A model generated the notes under the pieces. The model was not told where the DNA came from and ran no database searches. It saw only the letters and a program-made list of their open reading frames with translations. From contig NZ_CP142422.1 of the NCBI RefSeq assembly GCF_035974275.1, positions 4,278,001-4,342,000 on the forward strand: DNA of 64,000 nucleotides, in the 5' to 3' direction. Every line of letters begins with the position of its first letter. The stretch's first letter is position 1. Made by a program: the position numbers and the translations under genes. Below, in pieces: positions 16,127 to 24,245 of this stretch. Origin of the DNA: Chryseobacterium sp. MYb264 (GTDB lineage Bacteria; Bacteroidota; Bacteroidia; Flavobacteriales; Weeksellaceae).

Positions 16127-16695
16127 TTTTACCGATAAGAGCCTTTGGGGATTCAGTTTTAAGAAAAGTAGGGAAGGATATTGATAAAGATTATCCGGCG
16201 CTACAAGAGTTGATAGACAATATGTTTGAAACGATGTACAGTGCAAACGGTATAGGGCTGGCTGCACCGCAAATCGGGTTAGACATTCGTTTATTCGTGA
16301 TAGACGTTACTCCTTTAGCAGATGATGAGGATTATGAAGATATTAAGGATGAATTGGCAGAGTTTAAAAAAGTTTTCATTAACGCAAGAATCTTAGAAGA
16401 ATCTGGTGAAGAATGGAAGTTCAATGAAGGCTGTCTTTCTATTCCTGATGTGAGAGAAGACGTGAAGAGAAAGGAGACTATCGTTATTGAATATTATGAT
16501 GAAAATTTTGTAAAACATACAGAAACTTTTTCCGATATTAGAGCCCGCGTAATTCAGCATGAATATGATCATATTGAAGGGGTTTTATTTACCGACCACT
16601 TAAGTGCTTTAAAAAAGAAATTGGTGAAAGGTAAATTGACGAAAATTACTCACGGGGACGTAAGCATCAGTTACAAAATGAGATTTCCAAAATAG
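16123..16695 (+). CDS. def: Peptide deformylase
   Basis: Peptide deformylase removes the formyl group from nascent N-terminal fMet. All three motifs are present: GIGLAAPQ (43-50), EGCLS (102-106, Cys ligand) and the metal-binding HEYDH (146-150). Its 190 residues include an insert around residues 64-82 (PLADDEDYEDIKDE) that lengthens the loop between the first two motifs, as is usual in Bacteroidota enzymes. Its ATG overlaps the ruvX stop (ATGA). It is essential in most bacteria. Confidence 0.95.
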   Translation: MILPIRAFGDSVLRKVGKDIDKDYPALQELIDNMFETMYSANGIGLAAPQIGLDIRLFVIDVTPLADDEDYEDIKDELAEFKKVFINARILEESGEEWKFNEGCLSIPDVREDVKRKETIVIEYYDENFVKHTETFSDIRARVIQHEYDHIEGVLFTDHLSALKKKLVKGKLTKITHGDVSISYKMRFPK

Positions 16696-16740
16696 TTTTG
16701 AATAATTAAAAAAAGAATAATAAAACGCAAAAATGCTGGT

Positions 16741-16761
16741 GTACTGAGCTTGACGAAGTGC
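16741..16761. repeat. Short interspersed repeat with TGAGCTTGACGAAGTG core
   Basis: GTACTGAGCTTGACGAAGTG resembles the widespread CTGAGC(C/T)TGTCGAAGTG intergenic word. A second copy lies at 17558-17580. The two copies flank the DUF5606 gene. Confidence 0.45.
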
Positions 16762-16796
16762 ATAGGCTAATTGCAGAATTTACAAAAAATAAAATT

Positions 16797-17357
16797 ATGC
16801 TGTTAGAAAAAATAATTTCAATTTCCGGAAAACCAGGACTTTTCAAATTAGTTTCTCAATTAAGAAACGGATTTATTATTGAAGATGTTACCACTAAGAA
16901 AAAAGTAAGCATTGGAAACTCAAGCCAGGTAAGTTTGTTGGATAATATCGCGATGTTCACTTTTGATAAAGAAGTTCCTTTGTTTGAAGTTTTTGAAAAT
17001 ATTGCTAAAAACAATGAATACAAACAGGCTATCGCTCACAAATCCAGTGATGCTGAATTAAAAGACTTCATGTTAGCTTCACTTCCAAACTACGATACAG
17101 AAAGAGTATATGCTTCTGACATCAAAAAATTGGCACAGTGGTACAATATTCTTCAGAAAGCAGGATATATTACTCCGGACAGCTTCGTGAAAGCTGAGCC
17201 TGAAACATTAGACGGTGCACCGGCTGAAGAAGTAAGCTTAGAAACTGAAGCTCCTAAAAAAGTGGCTCCTAAAGCTGAAAAACCGGCAACCCCGAAAGTA
17301 AAAGCAACGGCAGCTCCGAAATCAGCTCCAAAAACGACGCAGTCTAAAAAAGGATAA
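16797..17357 (+). CDS. DUF5606 domain protein
   Basis: DUF5606 is a Bacteroidota family of unknown function. The N-terminal 140 residues carry the family pattern: LLEKIISISGKPGLFKLVSQ, GFIIEDVTTKKKV, SLLDNIAMFTF and YASDIKKLAQWYNILQKAGY. The last 45 residues are a low-complexity tail rich in Ala, Pro and Lys (KVAPKAEKPATPKVKA). I chose ATG 16797; an in-frame TTG 39 bases upstream falls in the intergenic repeat. It follows def with a 101-base gap and ends in a strong terminator. A cytoplasmic, possibly nucleic-acid-associated role is only suggested by the basic tail. Confidence 0.8.
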   Translation: MLLEKIISISGKPGLFKLVSQLRNGFIIEDVTTKKKVSIGNSSQVSLLDNIAMFTFDKEVPLFEVFENIAKNNEYKQAIAHKSSDAELKDFMLASLPNYDTERVYASDIKKLAQWYNILQKAGYITPDSFVKAEPETLDGAPAEEVSLETEAPKKVAPKAEKPATPKVKATAAPKSAPKTTQSKKG

Positions 17358-17380
17358 TTCTTTTTTGAACTCGAAATATC

Positions 17381-17409
17381 AACCTCATCAGAAATGATGA
17401 GGTTTTTTA
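17381..17409 (+). terminator. Intrinsic terminator after the DUF5606 gene
   Basis: Perfect 10-bp stem AACCTCATCA (17381-17390) and TGATGAGGTT (17395-17404) with a GAAA tetraloop and a following T-run. Confidence 0.85.
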
Positions 17410-17557
17410 TTTGGTCATTACTAAAGGGGGAGGATTTCTGAAAAAATGCCTTTGGGAGTTACAGGAATTTTATCGAGGATGAAATAACAGGATTGCACGA
17501 ATGCATCGACAAACTTAGCAGGACAATGTTGAAATTAGCGGTTACTATTAGAATTAT

Positions 17558-17580
17558 CACACTGAACCTGTCGAAGTGTG
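17558..17580. repeat. Short interspersed repeat, second copy (CACACTGAACCTGTCGAAGTG core)
   Basis: The sequence is bounded by CACACT and AGTGTG, which are complementary, around GAACCTGTCGA. It is the same word family as 16741-16761. The rest of the 17410-17660 gap shows no gene. Confidence 0.45.
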
Positions 17581-17660
17581 TGGCTCCTTCGCGAATAACC
17601 AACAAAAAACATTTCATACTTTATCGATCTTTTGTTTCTGTATCAAAGAACATTAATCCC

Positions 17661-17668
17661 TAAATTTG
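17661..17668 (+). promoter_or_regulatory. -7 box of mazG
   Basis: TAAATTTG matches TAnnTTTG and ends 21 bases before the ATG at 17690. Confidence 0.5.
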
Positions 17669-17689
17669 TAAGACTTGAATTTTCAAATT

Positions 17690-18457
17690 ATGAATACCAA
17701 ACAGGAAAAACTGGAAGCTTTCGGAAGATTATTGGATATTATGGATGATCTGCGTGAGAAATGCCCGTGGGATCAAAAGCAAACCCTGGAATCGCTTCGT
17801 CATTTGACGTTAGAGGAAACCTATGAACTTTCGGATGCTATTTTACAAAACGATTTACAGGAGATAAAAAAAGAGTTGGGAGATGTGCTTTTACATCTTG
17901 TTTTTTATGCTAAAATTGGTTCGGAAAAGGAGAGCTTTGATATCGCAGATGTTATCAATTCATTAAACGAAAAACTGATCTTCCGTCACCCTCATATTTA
18001 CGGTGATACCGAAGTAAAAGATGAAGAAGAAGTAAAGCAGAACTGGGAAAAATTAAAATTAAAAGAAGGCAATAAATCTATTTTGGGCGGAGTTCCAAAA
18101 AGTCTGCCGAGTTTGGTAAAAGCCTATAGAATTCAGGATAAAGTGAAAGGAATTGGTTTTGAATTTCACGATGCCGAAGATGCCTGGAAAAAAGTAGATG
18201 AAGAAATTCAGGAGTTTCATGCGGAAACAGATTTGGATAAAAAAGAGCAGGAATTAGGCGATGTCTTTTTCTCGTTGATTAATTATGCAAGAATTTCAGG
18301 AATTAACCCGGATTCTGCATTGGAAAGAACTAATTTAAAATTCATTTCAAGATTCCAGAAAATGGAACAGCTTGCAGCTGAGGCAGATTTTAAATTAGGT
18401 GAAATGACTTTGGAAGAAATGGATGTTTTGTGGGAAAAAGCGAAGCGTTTACAGTAA
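17690..18457 (+). CDS. mazG: Nucleoside triphosphate pyrophosphohydrolase MazG
   Basis: MazG hydrolyses (d)NTPs to monophosphates and PPi and is thought to clear aberrant nucleotides. Both MazG domains are visible in 255 residues: the first with LREKCPWDQKQT, LEETYELSDAI and KKELGDVLLHLVFYAKI (the ExxE..ExxD metal-binding set), the second with KVDEEIQEFH and KEQELGDVFFSLINYAR. I prefer ATG 17690 to an upstream in-frame TTG, because MNTKQEKLEAF is the natural N-terminus and the promoter lies just before. It is separated by only three bases from the FUSC gene, so both are probably co-transcribed. Confidence 0.93.
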   Translation: MNTKQEKLEAFGRLLDIMDDLREKCPWDQKQTLESLRHLTLEETYELSDAILQNDLQEIKKELGDVLLHLVFYAKIGSEKESFDIADVINSLNEKLIFRHPHIYGDTEVKDEEEVKQNWEKLKLKEGNKSILGGVPKSLPSLVKAYRIQDKVKGIGFEFHDAEDAWKKVDEEIQEFHAETDLDKKEQELGDVFFSLINYARISGINPDSALERTNLKFISRFQKMEQLAAEADFKLGEMTLEEMDVLWEKAKRLQ

Positions 18458-18460
18458 AAA

Positions 18461-19540
18461 ATGAAAGTACACAATCCGACACAAAATAGATTGCAATATT
18501 TATTGGAATTTAAGCAGACAGAAAGAAAATGGCATTTTCCTGTTCTTGCAGCATTATGTATCGGAAGCTGTTTATTCATCGGTTATTTTTTAGGAAAACC
18601 GAATTACGGAAGCCTTTCCAGCTTGGGAGCATTAACGATTCTATATTTCACATCGGCGCCCATTACGCAAAGAATGATTCATCTGGTGACTTGTGCTTTT
18701 GGAATGGTTTTCTCGTTTACGATAAGTCTGTTTTTTGGTTTTAATGTCTACTTTTCAGCATTATCATTGGGGATAGTTGCATTTCTGGCTCATTTTATTT
18801 CATCTTATTTTAAAATTCCGCCGCCTGGAAATTTTTTCTTTATCATGGTTGCAGCAATGGCAAGTACCTTCAAATTTGATTTGGAAATGATTCCTACAAG
18901 AGTAGGACTGGTTGCAATGGGAGCCATTTTATCGTGTTCTTTTGCCTTTATCTATTCAGTTTTTGTTGAAAAAGGAAAAGTGGTAACAATTCCGAGAAGA
19001 GCATTTAGTAAAAGACGTTATACCAAATTTGTAGAAAGTACGATTATCGGGATTTTCATGGCTTTAACCTTAATTATCGGTCATGTTTTAAAGTTCAATA
19101 ATACGTATTGGGTCTCTATTGCGGCCATTGCGATTATTCAGGGACGAAATTTTGAACATGTGCGACAACGAAATATGCACAGAATTTTAGGGACTTTTAT
19201 TGGAATAGGTCTTGCATGGCTCATTCTGTTATTTGACCCTGAAAAGATTGTGACGATCGTTATTATCACCATTTTACAGTTTATCATTGAATTGATGGTG
19301 GTGAGAAATTATGGTTTAGCGGTGATTTTTATTACTCCTTTAACCATTCTTTTAGCAGAAACGGGAAGTGAGATTCATCATAATGTGGAACATTAGATGC
19401 ACGCCAGATTGCTGGATACGATCATCGGAAGCCTGATAGGTCTGGCAGGAGGTTTTTTCCTTCACCATAAGAAGATTATTAATAACGTAGAGAAAAATAT
19501 CAGATTCTCTTATTTTCAGTTTAAAAAATTAAAAAAATGA
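18461..19540 (+). pseudogene. FUSC-family membrane protein gene with an in-frame TAG
   Basis: FUSC (fusaric acid resistance-like) proteins are inner-membrane proteins related to aromatic-acid efflux. The first part (18461-19396, 311 residues) has several hydrophobic segments (FPVLAALCIGSCLFIGYFL, FNVYFSALSLGIVAFLAHF, IIGIFMALTLIIGHVL) and the family pattern WVSIAAIAIIQGRNFEHVRQR. A TAG at 19394-19396 interrupts it, but the same frame continues for 47 codons with another hydrophobic helix (LLDTIIGSLIGLAGGFFL) and ends at 19540, overlapping the next start by four bases (ATGA). This strongly suggests the original gene was 359 codons and TAG is a nonsense mutation. Loss of the last helix may or may not abolish function. 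Confidence 0.7.
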
Positions 19541-20412
19541 ATATGTTGCGAACTCTTATCTTATCAGCATTCTTTTTGTGGAGCTGTAATCCGAAAGCTC
19601 AGGATTCGCCGAAAAATGAAGCATTACAAGTGGAATTTTCTTTACCTAAAAAGCTAAAAGAGGTTTCCGGAATCGCTTTGTCTCAGGATAAAAAAACAAT
19701 TTGGGCCATAGAAGATCAGGGAAATAAAAATGTTGTTTATGGTTTGGATCTGCAGGGAAAACAAATTGCAGATGTTTTGGTGGAAAATGCAGAGAATAAC
19801 GACTGGGAGGATATTATAAAAGATACTCAGGGAAATATCTATATCGGCGATTTCGGAAATAATGATAACAACCGCCAAAACCTTGCCATCTTAAAATTGG
19901 ATCTGAAGGATGCTTCTCAAAAAAGTACGGAAGTTACTCAAACCACAAGATTTCATTATGAAGGTCAAACCGAATTTCCTCCAAAAAAATCGAATTGGCT
20001 GTATGATTGTGAAGCTTTCATAGAAATGGACGGAAATTTTTATCTTTTTACCAAGAACAGAAGCAAAGGTTTCGACGGAACTTTTCTTGTTTTTCAGGTT
20101 CCTAATAAAGAAGGCGATTTTGAAGCAAAATTGATTGCCCGATTGAAGCTAAAAGGTGGATACAGCGATGCCGCGATCACTTCAGCCGCGATCAACAGTA
20201 CAAAAGATAAAATCGTTTTGCTTAATCATAAAAATATTCAGGTTTTAACCGGATTTACGGCTAATGATTTTTCTAAAGTAAATATCCAAAAAATCTCTTT
20301 ACATCATAATTCTCAAAAGGAATCTGTTGTTTTTCTTAATGATAAAACATTGCTAATTGCTGATGAAAAGGATAAGAAAACGGGAGGGAATGTGTATAGA
20401 TTTTCTTTTTAA
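19537..20412 (+). CDS. Lipoprotein with beta-propeller-like repeats, function unknown
   Basis: I do not assign this to a characterised family. It is a 291-residue lipoprotein: the signal LRTLILSAFFLWSC puts the lipidated cysteine at position 17. The mature part has repeated strand patterns with acidic motifs, GIALSQDKKTIWAIED, NDWEDIIKD, YIGDFGNNDNNR, YDCEAFIEMDGNFYLFTK, which suggests a propeller with possible calcium-binding loops. It begins inside the last codons of the FUSC frame (ATGA overlap), so it was probably translationally coupled to FUSC. A second in-frame ATG lies six bases downstream. Confidence 0.65.
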   Translation: MNMLRTLILSAFFLWSCNPKAQDSPKNEALQVEFSLPKKLKEVSGIALSQDKKTIWAIEDQGNKNVVYGLDLQGKQIADVLVENAENNDWEDIIKDTQGNIYIGDFGNNDNNRQNLAILKLDLKDASQKSTEVTQTTRFHYEGQTEFPPKKSNWLYDCEAFIEMDGNFYLFTKNRSKGFDGTFLVFQVPNKEGDFEAKLIARLKLKGGYSDAAITSAAINSTKDKIVLLNHKNIQVLTGFTANDFSKVNIQKISLHHNSQKESVVFLNDKTLLIADEKDKKTGGNVYRFSF

Positions 20413-20424
20413 GTATGTAAAGCT

Positions 20425-20432
20425 TATTTTTG
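20425..20432 (+). promoter_or_regulatory. -7 box of the interrupted lipoprotein gene
   Basis: TATTTTTG matches TAnnTTTG and ends 22 bases before the ATG at 20455. Confidence 0.45.
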
Positions 20433-21115
20433 CAAAAATTAAATTCATGATAATATGATAAAAAGAATAGTTTACTTTTTTTTTGCTTTAAGTATCATAT
20501 CATGCAGTACATCTGATGAAGTTTTAGAAGAACAAAATAACCTACAGCAGGAAGACTTGCAGCCTGAGAAAATATTGCCTCCATATGTTTATACTAATGC
20601 CACATTTAGTACTGGAGGGTATTTTAAGTGTATATATGATAATGGCAGGCTAAGTAAAATATATGGTAAGTATGTGAAATCACAAACTATACAGTTTCCC
20701 GATACATTTAATTCAGATACATTCATTAGTTTAACTTATAATAATGATCAGGTAAAGCTAGAATATTCAGATAATTCTGATGAGTTTATTATTTACGAAA
20801 CCGAAAATAATAGGCCTGTAAAATCAGAATTATATGTATATGATGAGCTGGTAACTTCCACAAAATATACTTATGAATCTGATAAAATAATGATTTATAA
20901 GGATACATACAATAAGAATAGGGAAGAGTTTATCACGTACTTCTTTGATTCAAATAAAAATTTAACTAAAAGTGAAAAATTGGAAAAATCTGGTGGTGTT
21001 GAAACTAAATTAACAGTTACTAATTATTCCAATTTTGATCATGCAAAAAATCCATTCAAAAAGTTAAGCTTGATAAATGATAATTTTTTTGAGAAAAGCT
21101 TGTCAGCAAATAATT

Positions 21116-22585
21116 AGTCGCTCCTTAAAAAGCTGTTTTTTGACTTTGAAAATTATATTTGCCTAAAAAGATTCGGAGAACAAGTTCGAGCCAAAGAAGA
21201 ATTTGTTGTTTGATTTGATTCAATCTCATCTTCAAATTGTATCCAATCCCTGCTAATAATGCATTATTAATATCTCCAGCCACTCCTTTCAGGAAGTTTA
21301 ATCCTAAGGAGTGGTTTCTTTTTAAATGAGAGATACAAGGTTCTATGGCTGCTCTTGCCCGGAATCTTAATCTGGCTACTTGTTGCCCATATTTTGTTTT
21401 TTCTTTTTTTGCGGGAAGCAAAATTGCTGTTCCTTCCACTTCTTTGATTCCTTTAAATCCTCTGTCTGTAGTGGCTTTCGTAGGTCTTGTTCCGCCAACG
21501 GATTTTCTTACCCTCTCACTCTGTGCCAATGATTCTTCAAGAGTTTTACTATCGTGAGGATTGCCAGAAAATCTCTTTACCGAGCTGATGATCCCTGTTT
21601 TCCGACCTCTTACTACTGCTACTTTTGTCCCAAACTCGTATGCTTTTCCCGATTTTCCTTTCGCAATACACGCAACTTGTGGCTCGTGAAGACTGTAAAT
21701 TTTATCTTTCGTGGTACGTTCTTGGGTGAGTGCTTTAAGGTAAATTTTAAAAACGTCTTCGTAGCCTTTCAAAACATCTTTAGGAAGTTTTCTTTCCAAT
21801 TCCCGAAGAACTCTTTTACCAATCGTCCTGAGCTTTTTCCTCGCCATTTTTGCCTTCTTCTGTCTTCTGGGATGATGTCCAAAAAAAGCGTCCCGCAATA
21901 ATTGTTTGCTCACTCTTCTGTAGCTTTGTCTTTGTACAACGCTCTCTTTTTCTGCTATTTTTCTACAATTGTCGATTACTTTTTTTGCTAATTTGGCATC
22001 GGTAGGAAAGGTAATGTTCTTCTCCTGAACCGTCGTATCTACCTGAACTTCATCTTCTGTTTTGGCTTTGGGATGGAGAGAAACGCTTTGTCCCAAAAGA
22101 AATTCCAAACCCTTATCTCCAATTCTTTTTCTGAAGTGTACAAAATTGCTCGGATCGAAAGGCTGCTCTGTCTGGAAAAAGGTTTCTCCGGTAAAATATT
22201 GCCAATACGCATTCTCAATCCATCTCTCTATTACACTTTCATCACTTTCTTTAAACATTTCCTTGAGCAAAAGCATTCCTGCTATTTTACGGATAGCAAT
22301 AGAAGGTCTTCCGTTTTCTGAAAATAATTTCTCAAACTCTGACTCCATTTTATCCCAGGAAATCTCCCCAGCTAATTTTACCACCGGATGCTCCATATTA
22401 ATAAGCTCCGTAAGCCTGGTCTTGAATAAATTCTGCTGTAAATCCTCTCTTATTTTGCCTAACATTTTGCCACTTTTTATATCCTAAAAATACAATTTAT
22501 TGCAATTTTTTACAACGATTTTTTACGAAATATAAGTGCATAAAAACTGATAATCAAAATATTACTTGGTTTTTAAGGAATGACT
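21116..22585 (-). mobile_element. IS5-family insertion sequence, copy B (1470 bp)
   Basis: This is the same element as copies A and C, in opposite orientation. It lies at a TAATTA on each side (21111-21116 and 22585-22590). It is one base longer because the T-run near the left end on the minus strand reads five T where A and C have four (plus-strand TAAAAAC near 22541). The transposase frame is intact. The insertion broke a lipoprotein gene. Confidence 0.92.
21125..22465 (-). CDS. IS5-family DDE transposase (copy B)
   Basis: The 446-residue protein is the same as the copy A transposase, including the D143, D334 and E375 catalytic residues and the R371-x3-E375-x6-K382 signature. The frame is complete. 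It reads away from copy C, so the two transposase genes are head to head, with their start codons 410 bases apart around the 170-base gene fragment between the elements. Confidence 0.94.
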   Translation of the reverse strand: MLGKIREDLQQNLFKTRLTELINMEHPVVKLAGEISWDKMESEFEKLFSENGRPSIAIRKIAGMLLLKEMFKESDESVIERWIENAYWQYFTGETFFQTEQPFDPSNFVHFRKRIGDKGLEFLLGQSVSLHPKAKTEDEVQVDTTVQEKNITFPTDAKLAKKVIDNCRKIAEKESVVQRQSYRRVSKQLLRDAFFGHHPRRQKKAKMARKKLRTIGKRVLRELERKLPKDVLKGYEDVFKIYLKALTQERTTKDKIYSLHEPQVACIAKGKSGKAYEFGTKVAVVRGRKTGIISSVKRFSGNPHDSKTLEESLAQSERVRKSVGGTRPTKATTDRGFKGIKEVEGTAILLPAKKEKTKYGQQVARLRFRARAAIEPCISHLKRNHSLGLNFLKGVAGDINNALLAGIGYNLKMRLNQIKQQILLWLELVLRIFLGKYNFQSQKTAF

Positions 22586-22719
22586 AATTATAGAAAAATA
22601 GAAGGGACCACGGAGTTGTTAAATACTCAAAATCCTTTTCCTAATGGTAATTTCAATTCAGAATGGACTTATCAGTATGATTCAAACGGACAGGTATTAC
22701 TATACCATTCTTTATAAAA

Positions 22720-22746
22720 AAATCCGCAGAAAATTTCTGCGGATTT
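22720..22746. terminator. Bidirectional terminator of the interrupted lipoprotein gene
   Basis: Perfect 10-bp stem AAATCCGCAG (22720-22729) with CTGCGGATTT (22737-22746), loop AAAATTT which can extend the stem. It sits three bases after the gene's stop and immediately before the IS copy C insertion. Confidence 0.75.
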
Positions 22747-22755
22747 CTTATAATT

Positions 22756-24224
22756 AGTCATTCCTTAAAAACCAAGTAATATTTTGATTATCAGTTTTAT
22801 GCACTTATATTTCGTAAAAAATCGTTGTAAAAAATTGCAATAAATTGTATTTTTAGGATATAAAAAGTGGCAAAATGTTAGGCAAAATAAGAGAGGATTT
22901 ACAGCAGAATTTATTCAAGACCAGGCTTACGGAGCTTATTAATATGGAGCATCCGGTGGTAAAATTAGCTGGGGAGATTTCCTGGGATAAAATGGAGTCA
23001 GAGTTTGAGAAATTATTTTCAGAAAACGGAAGACCTTCTATTGCTATCCGTAAAATAGCAGGAATGCTTTTGCTCAAGGAAATGTTTAAAGAAAGTGATG
23101 AAAGTGTAATAGAGAGATGGATTGAGAATGCGTATTGGCAATATTTTACCGGAGAAACCTTTTTCCAGACAGAGCAGCCTTTCGATCCGAGCAATTTTGT
23201 ACACTTCAGAAAAAGAATTGGAGATAAGGGTTTGGAATTTCTTTTGGGACAAAGCGTTTCTCTCCATCCCAAAGCCAAAACAGAAGATGAAGTTCAGGTA
23301 GATACGACGGTTCAGGAGAAGAACATTACCTTTCCTACCGATGCCAAATTAGCAAAAAAAGTAATCGACAATTGTAGAAAAATAGCAGAAAAAGAGAGCG
23401 TTGTACAAAGACAAAGCTACAGAAGAGTGAGCAAACAATTATTGCGGGACGCTTTTTTTGGACATCATCCCAGAAGACAGAAGAAGGCAAAAATGGCGAG
23501 GAAAAAGCTCAGGACGATTGGTAAAAGAGTTCTTCGGGAATTGGAAAGAAAACTTCCTAAAGATGTTTTGAAAGGCTACGAAGACGTTTTTAAAATTTAC
23601 CTTAAAGCACTCACCCAAGAACGTACCACGAAAGATAAAATTTACAGTCTTCACGAGCCACAAGTTGCGTGTATTGCGAAAGGAAAATCGGGAAAAGCAT
23701 ACGAGTTTGGGACAAAAGTAGCAGTAGTAAGAGGTCGGAAAACAGGGATCATCAGCTCGGTAAAGAGATTTTCTGGCAATCCTCACGATAGTAAAACTCT
23801 TGAAGAATCATTGGCACAGAGTGAGAGGGTAAGAAAATCCGTTGGCGGAACAAGACCTACGAAAGCCACTACAGACAGAGGATTTAAAGGAATCAAAGAA
23901 GTGGAAGGAACAGCAATTTTGCTTCCCGCAAAAAAAGAAAAAACAAAATATGGGCAACAAGTAGCCAGATTAAGATTCCGGGCAAGAGCAGCCATAGAAC
24001 CTTGTATCTCTCATTTAAAAAGAAACCACTCCTTAGGATTAAACTTCCTGAAAGGAGTGGCTGGAGATATTAATAATGCATTATTAGCAGGGATTGGATA
24101 CAATTTGAAGATGAGATTGAATCAAATCAAACAACAAATTCTTCTTTGGCTCGAACTTGTTCTCCGAATCTTTTTAGGCAAATATAATTTTCAAAGTCAA
24201 AAAACAGCTTTTTAAGGAGCGACT
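22756..24224 (+). mobile_element. IS5-family insertion sequence, copy C (1469 bp)
   Basis: Terminal repeats and length equal copy A. TAATTA is again present on both sides (22751-22756 and 24224-24229). With copy B it forms an inverted pair enclosing only 170 bases, the tail and terminator of the lipoprotein gene. It lies just downstream of a terminator and 21 bases before the stop of the convergent phosphatase gene, so it broke no gene. Confidence 0.92.
22875..24215 (+). CDS. IS5-family DDE transposase (copy C)
   Basis: The same 446-residue transposase as copies A and B, with all catalytic residues and an intact frame. The identical proteins suggest recent spread within this genome. The gene points toward the convergent phosphatase gene, whose stop codon lies 31 bases beyond its own. 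Confidence 0.94.
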   Translation: MLGKIREDLQQNLFKTRLTELINMEHPVVKLAGEISWDKMESEFEKLFSENGRPSIAIRKIAGMLLLKEMFKESDESVIERWIENAYWQYFTGETFFQTEQPFDPSNFVHFRKRIGDKGLEFLLGQSVSLHPKAKTEDEVQVDTTVQEKNITFPTDAKLAKKVIDNCRKIAEKESVVQRQSYRRVSKQLLRDAFFGHHPRRQKKAKMARKKLRTIGKRVLRELERKLPKDVLKGYEDVFKIYLKALTQERTTKDKIYSLHEPQVACIAKGKSGKAYEFGTKVAVVRGRKTGIISSVKRFSGNPHDSKTLEESLAQSERVRKSVGGTRPTKATTDRGFKGIKEVEGTAILLPAKKEKTKYGQQVARLRFRARAAIEPCISHLKRNHSLGLNFLKGVAGDINNALLAGIGYNLKMRLNQIKQQILLWLELVLRIFLGKYNFQSQKTAF

Positions 24225-24245
24225 AATTAGTCGGTTGCTTTCTTT

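Larger units (their letters stand above)
20455..22717 (+). pseudogene. Lipoprotein gene of unknown family split by IS copy B
   Basis: The 5' part (20455-21116) encodes a lipoprotein signal with cysteine at position 17 (IISCST), an acidic N-terminus, and tyrosine-rich strands such as NGRLSKIYGKYV, CIYDNG and YYESD-like turns. The 3' part (22591-22717) continues in the same frame after removing the IS and one copy of TAATTA: SANNYRKIEGTTEL, then SEWTYQYDSNGQVLLYHSL and TAA. The joined frame is 789 bases (262 residues). Repeats of the YxNDQVxL kind hint at a YD-like or sugar-binding surface lipoprotein, but I do not recognise a family. The gene is broken near its C-terminus. Confidence 0.85.
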
